A DNA stretch of 30,981 nucleotides. Source: Lachnoclostridium sp. UBA903. GTDB taxonomy: Bacteria > Bacillota > Clostridia > Lachnospirales > Lachnospiraceae. Position numbers and translations under genes: made by a program. Shown one piece after another: positions 7,411 to 14,410 of this stretch. Below the pieces are notes generated by a model. It was not told the origin of the DNA. It ran no database searches and saw nothing but the letters and a program-made list of their open reading frames with translations. Positions within the stretch are counted from its first letter, which is position 1. Every line of letters starts with the position of its first letter. Location: assembly GCA_002294045.1 (NCBI GenBank), contig DBEP01000004.1, positions 1 to 30,981 on the forward strand. Direction: 5' to 3'.

Positions 7411-7893
7411 ATGGATATTAGAAATGCAACCTTGTCCGATTTATCTGCTATAACAGCGGTGGAAGCAGAATGCTTTCCGCCTGCGGAGGCTGCCTCAGAG
7501 AAGGTTTTTGAAGCCCGTTTACGTGTGTATCCGAATCATTTCTGGCTATTAGAAGATAACGGAAATTTAATCGGTTTTATTAACGGCATGGTAACGGACG
7601 AAAGTATTATTCGCGACGAAATGTTTGAAGGTGCCGGGCTACATAACGAAAACGGCAATTGGCAAGCTGTTTTTGGAGTTAACACGATTCCCGAATATCG
7701 TAGAAAAGGTTTAGCAGCGATGATTATGGAACATGTTATTTCTGATGCAAAAAGACAAGGACGAAAAGGCTGTATTCTCACATGCAAAGAGAATTTAATT
7801 CACTATTATGAGAAATTTGGCTATATAAACGAAGGGGTATCAAATTCTATCCATGGTGGTGCTGTTTGGTACGATATGAGACTTACATTTTGA
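7411..7893 (+). CDS. GNAT-family N-acetyltransferase, arylalkylamine-acetyltransferase-like
   Basis: An acetyl-CoA dependent N-acetyltransferase of 160 residues. The N-terminal part reads N-A-T-L-S-D-L-S-A-I-T and E-C-F-P-P-A-E-A-A, typical of the small bacterial relatives of arylalkylamine acetyltransferase. The acetyl-CoA loop is at residues 90-105 (V-N-T-I-P-E-Y-R-R-K-G-L-A-A), and the C-terminal Y-E-K-F-G-Y is the conserved motif B tyrosine region. The start is ATG 7411 with AAGGAG seven bases upstream. The substrate is probably an amine but unproven. An AraC-type regulator follows on the same strand after 128 bp. Confidence 0.92.
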   Translation: MDIRNATLSDLSAITAVEAECFPPAEAASEKVFEARLRVYPNHFWLLEDNGNLIGFINGMVTDESIIRDEMFEGAGLHNENGNWQAVFGVNTIPEYRRKGLAAMIMEHVISDAKRQGRKGCILTCKENLIHYYEKFGYINEGVSNSIHGGAVWYDMRLTF

Positions 7894-7934
7894 CCGTAAT
7901 CTCCTTTCTTTGTTCACATACCAACTCCGGGAAA

Positions 7935-7957
7935 AAAGATAATGCCATATTATCTTT
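7935..7957. promoter_or_regulatory. Inverted repeat between GNAT and AraC genes
   Basis: AAAGATAAT (7935-7943) and ATTATCTTT (7949-7957) are perfect complements around a 5-nt centre. Without a T run it could be an operator for the AraC-type gene 65 bp downstream, or a weak terminator. Confidence 0.4.
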
Positions 7958-8021
7958 GCAACTCATGTTAAAACAAACCGCATTTGCATTTGGTATCCTA
8001 TTTACGGAAGGAGGAGGACAG

Positions 8022-8921
8022 ATGTACGGATGGAACGAAGCAGTACAAAAAATGATTGACTGGCTGGAAGAAAATATAACCGTTACGCCCACGTTGCTGA
8101 CAATGTCAAGGCAAATCGGCTATTCCCCTTACTACTGTTCCAGCCGGTTCCATGCCGTCACAGGCGTGACGCTCAAAACCTATGTGGCGGGACGGCGGCT
8201 TTGCCGGGCGGCGCTGGATATACGGGATACAGATGAGCGTATCATTGATATTGCAATGAAGTATGGCTTTTCTTCTCAGCAGGCTCTGACCAGGGCTTTT
8301 GTGTATGCCTATGGATGTACACCTGCAGCATACAGAAAAAGGCCGTTGCCCGTTCCTTTCCGCTGCAAAAAGGATGTCCTCTTTCCAGAATATTATGAGC
8401 AAAAAGGAGAGAAAACTATGAATAAAACGATTCTGACTGAAGCAAAAGTGAGGACGGCGTTTATTCCAGCCCACAAATATCTCTGCATCCGGGACAGCAA
8501 AGTGCAGGCTTATTTCCCTTTTTGGGAAGGTAAAGACTGCGATACAATCTGCGGCACAATTGAAAGCATGAGTAATGTGGCACACCCGATTCTTGGCTGC
8601 CATACCGCAGGCTGGTTCTATGAAAATGGAGTTAAGGGTTACAGCTACGGTCTTGGCCTGCCGCCGGATTATAGAGGTGAAGTGCCGGAAGGCTTTGAAA
8701 TCCATGAGTATCCGGAGAGTTATTATCTTGTGTTCTACCACCCGGCTTTTAATTTTTTAGAAGATTGCGAGGAAGTTATGAAGCGTGTGGAAACTCTGGC
8801 ATGGAACTTTGATCCTGCTACAAAAGGCTTTGCGTGGAATGAAAGCGTTTGTCAGGATTATCAGCTCCATTTACCCGAAACCATCGGATATGAATTATTG
8901 CGCCCGGTTAAGAAACTGTAA
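8022..8921 (+). CDS. AraC-family regulator with GyrI-like effector-binding domain
   Basis: A one-component transcription factor of 299 residues. Residues 1-110 carry the double helix-turn-helix of AraC/XylS proteins: L-L-T-M-S-R-Q-I-G-Y-S-P-Y-Y-C, then I-D-I-A-M-K-Y-G-F-S-S-Q-Q-A-L-T-R-A-F and the closing Y-G-C-T-P-A-A-Y-R. From about residue 135 to the end lies a GyrI-like/AraC effector-binding domain that usually binds small drug-like or amphipathic molecules. The order (DNA-binding first) is that of Rob/SoxS-GyrI fusion regulators. The start is ATG 8022 behind GGAGGAGG, a very strong site. A perfect hairpin terminator follows. Possible targets are itself and neighbouring genes. Confidence 0.93.
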   Translation: MYGWNEAVQKMIDWLEENITVTPTLLTMSRQIGYSPYYCSSRFHAVTGVTLKTYVAGRRLCRAALDIRDTDERIIDIAMKYGFSSQQALTRAFVYAYGCTPAAYRKRPLPVPFRCKKDVLFPEYYEQKGEKTMNKTILTEAKVRTAFIPAHKYLCIRDSKVQAYFPFWEGKDCDTICGTIESMSNVAHPILGCHTAGWFYENGVKGYSYGLGLPPDYRGEVPEGFEIHEYPESYYLVFYHPAFNFLEDCEEVMKRVETLAWNFDPATKGFAWNESVCQDYQLHLPETIGYELLRPVKKL

Positions 8922-8931
8922 AAGTGATACG

Positions 8932-8972
8932 GAACGGCCGTCCTTGTTTGGAGCGGCCGTTCTGCTTTTCCC
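8932..8972 (+). terminator. Terminator after the AraC-type gene
   Basis: GAACGGCCG (8932-8940) pairs perfectly with CGGCCGTTC (8954-8962); a short T-rich tail follows. Confidence 0.8.
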
Positions 8973-9018
8973 TGCATACTAAACAGGAACTAAATATACA
9001 AAGCAAGAGGAGTAACGT

Positions 9019-9033
9019 ATGAAGAGATTTTAA
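9019..9033 (+). other. Four-codon open frame with a strong ribosome binding site
   Basis: ATG-AAG-AGA-TTT-TAA (M-K-R-F) begins eight bases after AGAGGAG. It ends 70 bp before the start chosen for the permease gene. It could be a tiny leader peptide or the first codons of a decayed gene. Confidence 0.35.
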
Positions 9034-9103
9034 CTTGAGTATACTATATTTCAGTTGCCTTAAGTTTACGAAGGAATCCTGCTCCGGAAAGGATGGAAGC
9101 AAT

Positions 9104-9532
9104 ATGCTAAGATTATGTAACAGGACGCTCAAATACATTCTTCTCTTCTTTGTCGGCGGATATTCCTACAGCGGGCTGGAACTGCTGTTCCGGGGTTATT
9201 CCCACATATCCATGCTGATTGCAGGAGGAATCTGTTTTATTCTTATTGGATTGATAAACGAGGTTTTTCACCGTAAAATATCCCTTATAAGTCAGATGGT
9301 AATTTCCGCATTCCTTATAACGGCGGTGGAATTTATTGCAGGCCTGGTGGTTAATGTCTGGCTGGGGCTTAATATATGGGATTATTCCGAGCTTCCCTAT
9401 AATTTTATGGGGCAGATTTGCCTTCTTTATACCAATATATGGTTTGTTCTTTCCTTAGTAGCTATTTTAATGGATGATTACCTGAAGTATTTTCTGCTGG
9501 GGGAAGAAAAACCAAGTTATAAATTTTTTTAA
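9104..9532 (+). CDS. Putative ABC transporter permease-like membrane protein (CmpB/DUF1113 type)
   Basis: A 142-residue membrane protein with about four helices (residues 8-25, 34-50, 57-82 and 108-128). The C-terminal signature N-V-W-L-G-L-N-I-W-D-Y-S-E-L-P-Y-N-F-M-G-Q-I-C, followed by D-D-Y, matches the family labelled putative ABC transporter permease CmpB. Biochemical function is not established; despite the name these proteins often stand without an ATPase, as here. The start is ATG 9104 with GGAAAGGA upstream; the frame is open back to 9035. The gene is followed immediately by the long palindrome at 9546-9846, which probably ends transcription. Confidence 0.8.
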   Translation: MLRLCNRTLKYILLFFVGGYSYSGLELLFRGYSHISMLIAGGICFILIGLINEVFHRKISLISQMVISAFLITAVEFIAGLVVNVWLGLNIWDYSELPYNFMGQICLLYTNIWFVLSLVAILMDDYLKYFLLGEEKPSYKFF

Positions 9533-9545
9533 AAGAGAGTAGGGA

Positions 9546-9846
9546 GTTTCACAGAAAACACAGGAAGGGAAATTATCCCGGGAGGAAGGGGCGGCTTGCG
9601 GATGTAGTTGGTAGACTTTTGCATTTGGGAAGGTTCCTTATGACACTTAAACTCCGGAAATTACGCCGGGAGTGAAAAATGGAACTGTCTGAGCGTAAGC
9701 GAGTTGTCCATTTTTCACTCCGTTTTAAGTGATTTCCGGAGTTTATTAGTGTCATAGGGGTTCTTTCCTGCAAAAGTCTACCAACTACATCCGCAAGCCG
9801 CCCCTTCCTCCCGGGATGATTTCCCTTCCTGCGTTTTCCCTGAAAC
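9546..9846. repeat. 300-bp near-perfect palindrome (nested inverted repeats)
   Basis: The two halves of this stretch are complements of each other. The best block is a perfect 49-bp match, 9575-9623 with 9769-9817. Further matched blocks are ATGACACT/AGTGTCAT, an ACTCCGGAAAT-type block, and the inner 15-bp stem GGAGTGAAAAATGGA (9669-9683) with 9707-9721. The 23-nt centre includes GAGCGTAAGCGAG. Weaker pairing reaches outward to about 9530-9868. It contains no transposase and no credible gene. It may be a non-autonomous palindromic repeat, or a very large terminator or structured RNA between the permease gene and the radical SAM operon. Confidence 0.85.
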
Positions 9847-9955
9847 GAAACGTCCGTACTCTTTTCATTTTATCCAATATATGTTACTATAGTATAGAGA
9901 ATTTGAAATAAAGCCGGATAAAACCATGTGTTTTAGACACGGACTGGAGTACTGT

Positions 9956-11776
9956 GTGAAAATATTATTAACCGCAATCAATGCAAAATATATTCATTCC
10001 AATCTTGCGCTATACAGCCTGAAGGCATATGCAAAAGCATATAATCCGTACATACGGATAACCGAGTTTACCATAAATAATTATACCGATGACATATTGC
10101 AGTCTGTCTATAAGGAAAAGCCGGATTTTATAGGCTTTTCCTGTTATATTTGGAATATGGGCATAATAGAAAGGTTGTGCACGGAGCTTAGGAAGCTGCT
10201 GCCTGGCTGTAAAATATGGCTTGGAGGCCCGGAAGTTTCTTATGATGCAAAACGCCGCCTGGAGGCGGAAGAAGCCATAGACGGAATTATGATAGGAGAA
10301 GGGGAAGGCACCTTTTTGGAGCTGTTGGATTATTATATTGGAGGCGGGCTTTCGCTGGAGCATATTAAAGGAATCGCTTTTAGAGAAAGTGCCCGCAGAA
10401 CCGGAGATTTCCCGGCGCCTGGCGGATATCTGCCGGCAGAGCCGACAGAAAGGGTAACCGTTACTCCCGTAAGACCGGAAATAGATTTAAATACCCTGCC
10501 CTTTCCCTATGAGAATATGGAGGATTTTAAAAATAAGATTATTTATTATGAAACTAGCAGAGGCTGTCCTTATTCCTGCAGCTACTGCCTTTCTTCGGTG
10601 GATAAAAAAGTAAGGTTCAGGAATATTGAACTTGTTAAGCAGGAGCTGGCCGTTTTTTTGGAACAAAGGGTTCCCCAGGTGAAATTTGTGGACAGGACCT
10701 TTAACTGCAACCGGAATCATGCCCTTGCCGTATGGAAGTACATTAAGGAAAACGATAACGGGGTTACGAATTTTCATTTCGAAATATCCGCGGATATATT
10801 GGGAGAAGAGGAAATGAAAATATTAAATTCCCTAAGAGAAGGGCTGGTACAGTTAGAAATCGGAGTTCAATCCACCAATTTCCAGACGGTAGAAGCCATT
10901 CACAGAAGGATGAACCTGGATAAATTAAAACAGGCGGTAAACTTAATCCATAAAGGCGGGAATGTTCATCAGCATCTGGATTTAATCGCAGGGCTGCCCT
11001 ATGAAGACCTAAAAACCTTCAAGAAGTCTTTTAACGAGGTATATGCCCTGTCGCCTGACCAGTTCCAGCTTGGTTTCCTTAAGGTATTAAAAGGTTCTGC
11101 CATGCACCGGGAAAGTAAGGAATGGGGGACTGCATACCAGAGCATCCCGCCTTATGAAGTATTATATACCGGATGGTTAAGCTATGATGACATACTGATA
11201 CTGAAAATGGTGGAAGACATGGTAGAAATCTACTATAACAGCAGGCAGTTTGAATATGCTATAAAATATATGGAGCATTTTTTTGAAACACCCTTTGATT
11301 TATACTATGGGCTGGGTAGCTATTATGAAGAAAAGAAGCTTCGCGGCATCCAATCCTCCAGGCTTAAAAGATATGAAATTCTGATTGATTTTATGGATAA
11401 AATGAAGGAAACCGGCAAAGATACTGCCGTAAATATCAATCTTGGGGCCTTTCGAAATATTTTAGTCCATGACTTATACTTAAGGGAAAATCTGAAAAGC
11501 CGCCCTTCCTTTGCGGAGAAATATGAAGAGTATAAAAAGCAGTACAGGGATTTTTACTGCAATGAACAAAAAATCAGAAAGTATCTTGAACCGGATGCTG
11601 CAGGTATAAAACCGGAACAGATAAAACATTATATACACCTGGAGCATTATGACATAGATGTTGTAAAAACAGCGGAAACGGGCTTTGCCGTATGGGATGG
11701 GAATTTTATACTGTATGATTATATGCATCGCAGTCCTTTAAACTCCCGGGCCAGAGTGCTTCCGGTTATACTTTAA
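9956..11776 (+). CDS. B12-binding-type radical SAM protein with DUF4080-like C-terminus
   Basis: A 606-residue iron-sulfur enzyme. Residues 1-130 form a cobalamin-binding-like domain (V-K-I-L-L-T-A-I-N-A-K-Y-I-H-S-N-L-A-L), but I see no D-x-H-x-x-G motif, so cobalamin binding is uncertain. The radical SAM core starts at about residue 195 with the cluster motif C-P-Y-S-C-S-Y-C (Cys204, Cys208, Cys211). The long C-terminal part fits the DUF4080 region of this family. The start is GTG 9956, six bases after TGGAG; an ATG at 9926 in the same frame has no ribosome binding site. Substrate unknown. It is the first gene of an operon with nth, 41 bp downstream, and an exonuclease gene. Confidence 0.9.
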   Translation: MKILLTAINAKYIHSNLALYSLKAYAKAYNPYIRITEFTINNYTDDILQSVYKEKPDFIGFSCYIWNMGIIERLCTELRKLLPGCKIWLGGPEVSYDAKRRLEAEEAIDGIMIGEGEGTFLELLDYYIGGGLSLEHIKGIAFRESARRTGDFPAPGGYLPAEPTERVTVTPVRPEIDLNTLPFPYENMEDFKNKIIYYETSRGCPYSCSYCLSSVDKKVRFRNIELVKQELAVFLEQRVPQVKFVDRTFNCNRNHALAVWKYIKENDNGVTNFHFEISADILGEEEMKILNSLREGLVQLEIGVQSTNFQTVEAIHRRMNLDKLKQAVNLIHKGGNVHQHLDLIAGLPYEDLKTFKKSFNEVYALSPDQFQLGFLKVLKGSAMHRESKEWGTAYQSIPPYEVLYTGWLSYDDILILKMVEDMVEIYYNSRQFEYAIKYMEHFFETPFDLYYGLGSYYEEKKLRGIQSSRLKRYEILIDFMDKMKETGKDTAVNINLGAFRNILVHDLYLRENLKSRPSFAEKYEEYKKQYRDFYCNEQKIRKYLEPDAAGIKPEQIKHYIHLEHYDIDVVKTAETGFAVWDGNFILYDYMHRSPLNSRARVLPVIL

Positions 11777-11817
11777 CGGCAGTCAGAAGAGGGCTGCGGA
11801 AGAAAAGAGAGGTAAAA

Positions 11818-12486
11818 GTGTCAAAAAGAAGAATTACAAAAGCGGAAAGAGAAAGAGTAACACAGATATTATCTTTGCTGGACCAATACTATAGTACGGA
11901 GCATAAGACTTATTTAAACCATGAAACTCCCTGGCAGCTGTTATTTGCCACCATACTCAGCGCCCAGTGCACGGATGACAGAGTGAATCTGGTTACGAAA
12001 GATTTATTTGTAAAATATAAAACAGTAGAGGATTTTGCAAATGCGGATTTAAGGGAACTGGAAAAGGACATACACTCCACCGGTTTCTATCATAATAAGG
12101 CCAAAAACATTATTGAATGTGCAAAAGCCCTTATTTCGGACTACGGAGGAGAAGTGCCGAGGGACATAGAAGCATTAACTAAATTGGCAGGGGTGGGAAG
12201 AAAGACGGCCAATGTCATAAGAGGAAACATATACCATGAACCCAGTATTGTTGTGGATACCCACGTCAAAAGAATATCGGGCAAACTGGGATTTACCAAA
12301 TCAAAGGACCCGAAAAAAATAGAATACGAGTTAATGGAGCTGCTGCCGGAAGACCATTGGATATTATATAATCTGCAAATTATTGCCCATGGCAGAAAAA
12401 TCTGTACCGCCAGAAATCCAAAATGCGGCGAATGCTTTTTGTATTCTTTGTGTAAATGGGAAGGTAAAAAAGCATATGAAGAATAA
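11818..12486 (+). CDS. nth: Endonuclease III (DNA glycosylase/AP lyase)
   Basis: A base-excision repair enzyme that removes oxidised pyrimidines and cleaves the abasic site; 222 residues, the usual length. The helix-hairpin-helix is L-A-G-V-G-R-K-T-A-N-V-I (123-134) with catalytic Lys129, followed by the essential Asp147 in V-V-D-T-H-V-K-R. The four cluster cysteines are at 196, 203, 206 and 212 (spacing 6-2-5), so a 4Fe-4S cluster is expected. The start is GTG 11818 behind GAGAGG. It lies 41 bp after the radical SAM gene and overlaps the exonuclease gene by 11 bases, indicating translational coupling. Confidence 0.97.
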   Translation: MSKRRITKAERERVTQILSLLDQYYSTEHKTYLNHETPWQLLFATILSAQCTDDRVNLVTKDLFVKYKTVEDFANADLRELEKDIHSTGFYHNKAKNIIECAKALISDYGGEVPRDIEALTKLAGVGRKTANVIRGNIYHEPSIVVDTHVKRISGKLGFTKSKDPKKIEYELMELLPEDHWILYNLQIIAHGRKICTARNPKCGECFLYSLCKWEGKKAYEE

Positions 12487-13210
12487 TATGCAAAAAGAAC
12501 GCATTACATCTTTTGTCTGTTTTGATATAGAAACCACCGGCTTAAGTCCGGAGTCGGATAAGATAATTGAAATTGGTGCATTAAAAGTAAAGGACGGCAA
12601 AATTATTGAATATTTTAATGAATTTATCAATCCCCTGATGAAACTGCCGGGACATATTATCAGGCTAACCGGTATCACGGATGAAATGATACGGTATGCC
12701 GAAACGGAAGATGCGGTCCTCGGGCAATTTGTCCGGTTTCTGGAAGACTACATAGTAATAGGCCATAATATTGGATTTGATTTTAGCTTTGTTAAAAGGG
12801 CGGCCAAGAGATACCATTTACATTTTGAAAAAACGGGGATTGATACCCTTACGCTGTGCAGAAAGCTGCTGCCTGATTTGGAAAGCAGAAGTCTGGCCAG
12901 CATGTGCGGTTATTATAATATTATAAATGACAATGCACACCGGGCATACGATGATGCCAAAGCAACGGCTATGTTATACGTTAAATTGTGCAATGAATTT
13001 TTTTCGGACAAACCGGAAGTTTTCTTACCCCGGCCCTTGCAGTATAAGGTTAAAAAAATTCAGTCAATTACAAATAAACAAAAAAATTACTTGCTAGATT
13101 TAATGAAATATCATAAGATAGAAAATATACAGGTGATAGATTCCTTAACCCGGAATGAAGCTTCCCGTATGATTGATAAAATAATTCTGGAAAAGGGAAG
13201 AATAATCTGA
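12476..13210 (+). CDS. DEDDh 3'-5' exonuclease (DNA polymerase III epsilon-like)
   Basis: A 244-residue nuclease. ExoI motif F-D-I-E-T-T-G-L gives Asp17 and Glu19; ExoII is H-N-I-G-F-D with Asp102; ExoIII is H-R-A-Y-D-D with His155 and Asp160. All catalytic acids and the His are present, so it should be active on DNA or RNA 3' ends. After residue 195 there is a short extra domain, T-N-K-Q-K-N-Y-L-L-D-L-M followed by N-E-A-S-R-M-I-D-K-I, resembling the small helical motif found in DUF3072-type proteins. Start ATG 12476 is inside the end of nth; ATG 12488 is an alternative but lacks a ribosome binding site. It is probably a stand-alone proofreading or repair nuclease, not DnaQ itself. Confidence 0.92.
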   Translation: MKNNMQKERITSFVCFDIETTGLSPESDKIIEIGALKVKDGKIIEYFNEFINPLMKLPGHIIRLTGITDEMIRYAETEDAVLGQFVRFLEDYIVIGHNIGFDFSFVKRAAKRYHLHFEKTGIDTLTLCRKLLPDLESRSLASMCGYYNIINDNAHRAYDDAKATAMLYVKLCNEFFSDKPEVFLPRPLQYKVKKIQSITNKQKNYLLDLMKYHKIENIQVIDSLTRNEASRMIDKIILEKGRII

Positions 13211-13249
13211 ACGGTATGAATCATACAAAACAGAATGAATATACTAAAT

Positions 13250-13345
13250 AGTGTGAAATAAAAGACATTTCACACTTATTATTAGACAACGACATCCAAA
13301 AAGCAGATGTCTTATGTCGGCAGTATCGCAAGCTTGCTTGCGATA
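13250..13345. repeat. Double-hairpin element, copy 1 (also terminator of the nth operon)
   Basis: Hairpin A is AGTGTGAAAT (13250-13259) with ATTTCACACT (13267-13276), followed by a T-rich stretch. Hairpin B is TATCGCAAGC (13324-13333) with GCTTGCGATA (13336-13345). GGCAGTA starts just before hairpin B at 13318. Between them is a weaker GACATC/GATGTC stem. A related element lies at 14093-14148. Confidence 0.7.
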
Positions 13346-13394
13346 TGCATATGTGTTAGTACGAATTATAATAGCTTCTGGCCGGTGCGGCGGC

Positions 13395-14012
13395 TCACAT
13401 TAAATAGTAAGACATTTTGATATCTTTCAGAGCGGCAAGTATGGTCTCTTTTGACAGGGAAGTTAAGGTTTTGGCTGTCCGGATTAAATCATCTATCTTT
13501 TCCGGCATATTCAGGTCCTTATATAATTCGGCCAGCAGGATATAATTCTTACTGATGTCGGTTCTGCATTGTATACCGAATTCAAGGACTGCAACGGCTT
13601 CATTTTGTTTATTATGGTTGTAAAGATAGGAGCCCCACTTGTACAGGCCTTGTATTAACAGGGTATAATTATCATCACATTGGGTCAGAAAGGAAAGGTT
13701 CCCTACCCCGTACTCCAGCTTTAAATCGGTGTTGGATAAACCAGTCAGATTTAAAATAGGCTGTCCGGCCAGGTTTTTTATACCGGTTTGAACGGACTTA
13801 AGCTCTTCTTCCTCTGTTTCGGCAAAGGGAAGGGCATCCAGAGGGATGGTGATATAATCCAGGGAAGATATATCCGCCTTCCGTGTTGCATTTGCCTGGT
13901 ATTCTTTTTTCCAAAAAGCATCTTTTTCTTTTTGGGTTATACGATTTGTCCTGTAATTGGAGTATTGAATCAAAAGATAAAAAAATAGGAGTATCCCTAT
14001 TATAATAAGCAT
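13395..14012 (-). CDS. Membrane-anchored protein with TPR-like C-terminus, unknown function
   Basis: A 205-residue protein. One N-terminal membrane helix (residues 1-16, M-L-I-I-I-G-I-L-L-F-F-Y-L-L-I-Q) is followed by a basic stretch and a soluble domain. The segment D-Y-I-T-I-P-L-D-A-L-P-F resembles uncharacterised Lachnospiraceae proteins as I recall them. Residues 115-200 are helical and repeat-like (Y-K-W-G-S-Y-L-Y, A-V-L-E-F-G-I-Q, Y-I-L-L-A-E-L-Y-K-D-L), suggesting tetratricopeptide folding and a protein-binding role. The start is ATG 14012 behind AAAGGAC. It lies alone on the minus strand, flanked by the two double-hairpin elements. Confidence 0.8.
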   Translation of the reverse strand: MLIIIGILLFFYLLIQYSNYRTNRITQKEKDAFWKKEYQANATRKADISSLDYITIPLDALPFAETEEEELKSVQTGIKNLAGQPILNLTGLSNTDLKLEYGVGNLSFLTQCDDNYTLLIQGLYKWGSYLYNHNKQNEAVAVLEFGIQCRTDISKNYILLAELYKDLNMPEKIDDLIRTAKTLTSLSKETILAALKDIKMSYYLM

Positions 14013-14092
14013 ATTTTAATGTCCTTTCTGCTGATTTAATGGTTGAAAGAAAATATAAAAAGAAAGGATGCCACATTGTGATTCTTTCAGCC

Positions 14093-14148
14093 TGTGAAAC
14101 TTGTTTCACATTTATGTACTGTGGCAGTACCGCAAGCGGTTTGCGGTA
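14093..14148. repeat. Double-hairpin element, copy 2
   Basis: Hairpin A is TGTGAAAC (14093-14100) with GTTTCACA (14103-14110). Hairpin B is TACCGCAA (14128-14135) with TTGCGGTA (14141-14148). GGCAGTA starts before hairpin B at 14123. The order and wording match copy 1 at 13250-13345, but the spacer is shorter. It lies upstream of the small membrane peptide gene. Confidence 0.65.
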
Positions 14149-14179
14149 TGTAATTGCAGTTTGCAATGGGTATAAAAAA

Positions 14180-14287
14180 ATGAACTTAGGAAACAAAAAA
14201 GCAAGAAAAATTATTTCCACCGTTATTATTATCATTATAGTATTATCCATGGTAGTACCTGTGGTTTTAAGTGCAATTATGTATTAA
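14180..14287 (+). CDS. 35-residue single-helix membrane peptide
   Basis: The peptide starts M-N-L-G-N-K-K-A-R-K and continues with one long hydrophobic helix (I-I-S-T-V-I-I-I-I-I-V-L-S-M-V-V-P-V-V-L) to its end. The basic N-terminus predicts a cytoplasmic start. ATG 14180 is preceded by GGG about ten bases upstream, a modest site; the frame is open further upstream but reads through the double-hairpin element, so the short form is preferred. I recall similar small peptides in Lachnospiraceae but no function. It is divergent from the TPR-like gene. Confidence 0.6.
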   Translation: MNLGNKKARKIISTVIIIIIVLSMVVPVVLSAIMY

Positions 14288-14349
14288 TATAATTTCTGCC
14301 TATTATGAATATACATAATATATGATAAAATGTCAAACAGCAGAAATAA

Positions 14350-14378
14350 CTTGATTAATCAAGGGATTATGATACAAT
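14350..14378 (+). promoter_or_regulatory. Promoter of the VanW-domain gene overlapped by a 14-bp palindrome
   Basis: The -35 box TTGATT (14351-14356), a 16-bp spacer and the -10 box TACAAT (14373-14378) with TGA directly upstream (extended -10). The perfect palindrome CTTGATTAATCAAG (14350-14363) covers the -35 box, as an operator would. Confidence 0.6.
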
Positions 14379-14410
14379 TAATTTTAGTACGTAGAGAGGA
14401 GGAAAGAGGC

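Noticed and set aside
8106..8741. 211-codon open frame opposite the AraC-type gene
   Set aside because: It is antisense to a well-supported gene with clear domains, and its translation is not protein-like.
9573..9773. Open frame inside the 300-bp palindrome
   Set aside because: The sequence is explained by the inverted repeat; there is no ribosome binding site and no family resemblance.
13250..14148. Possible CRISPR array from repeated short palindromes
   Set aside because: Only two imperfect copies 840 bp apart with a gene between, no regular spacers and no cas genes.
14093..14179. Longer version of the 35-residue peptide beginning at 14039
   Set aside because: The extra N-terminal part is translated from the double-hairpin element and has a Cys-rich, unlikely composition.
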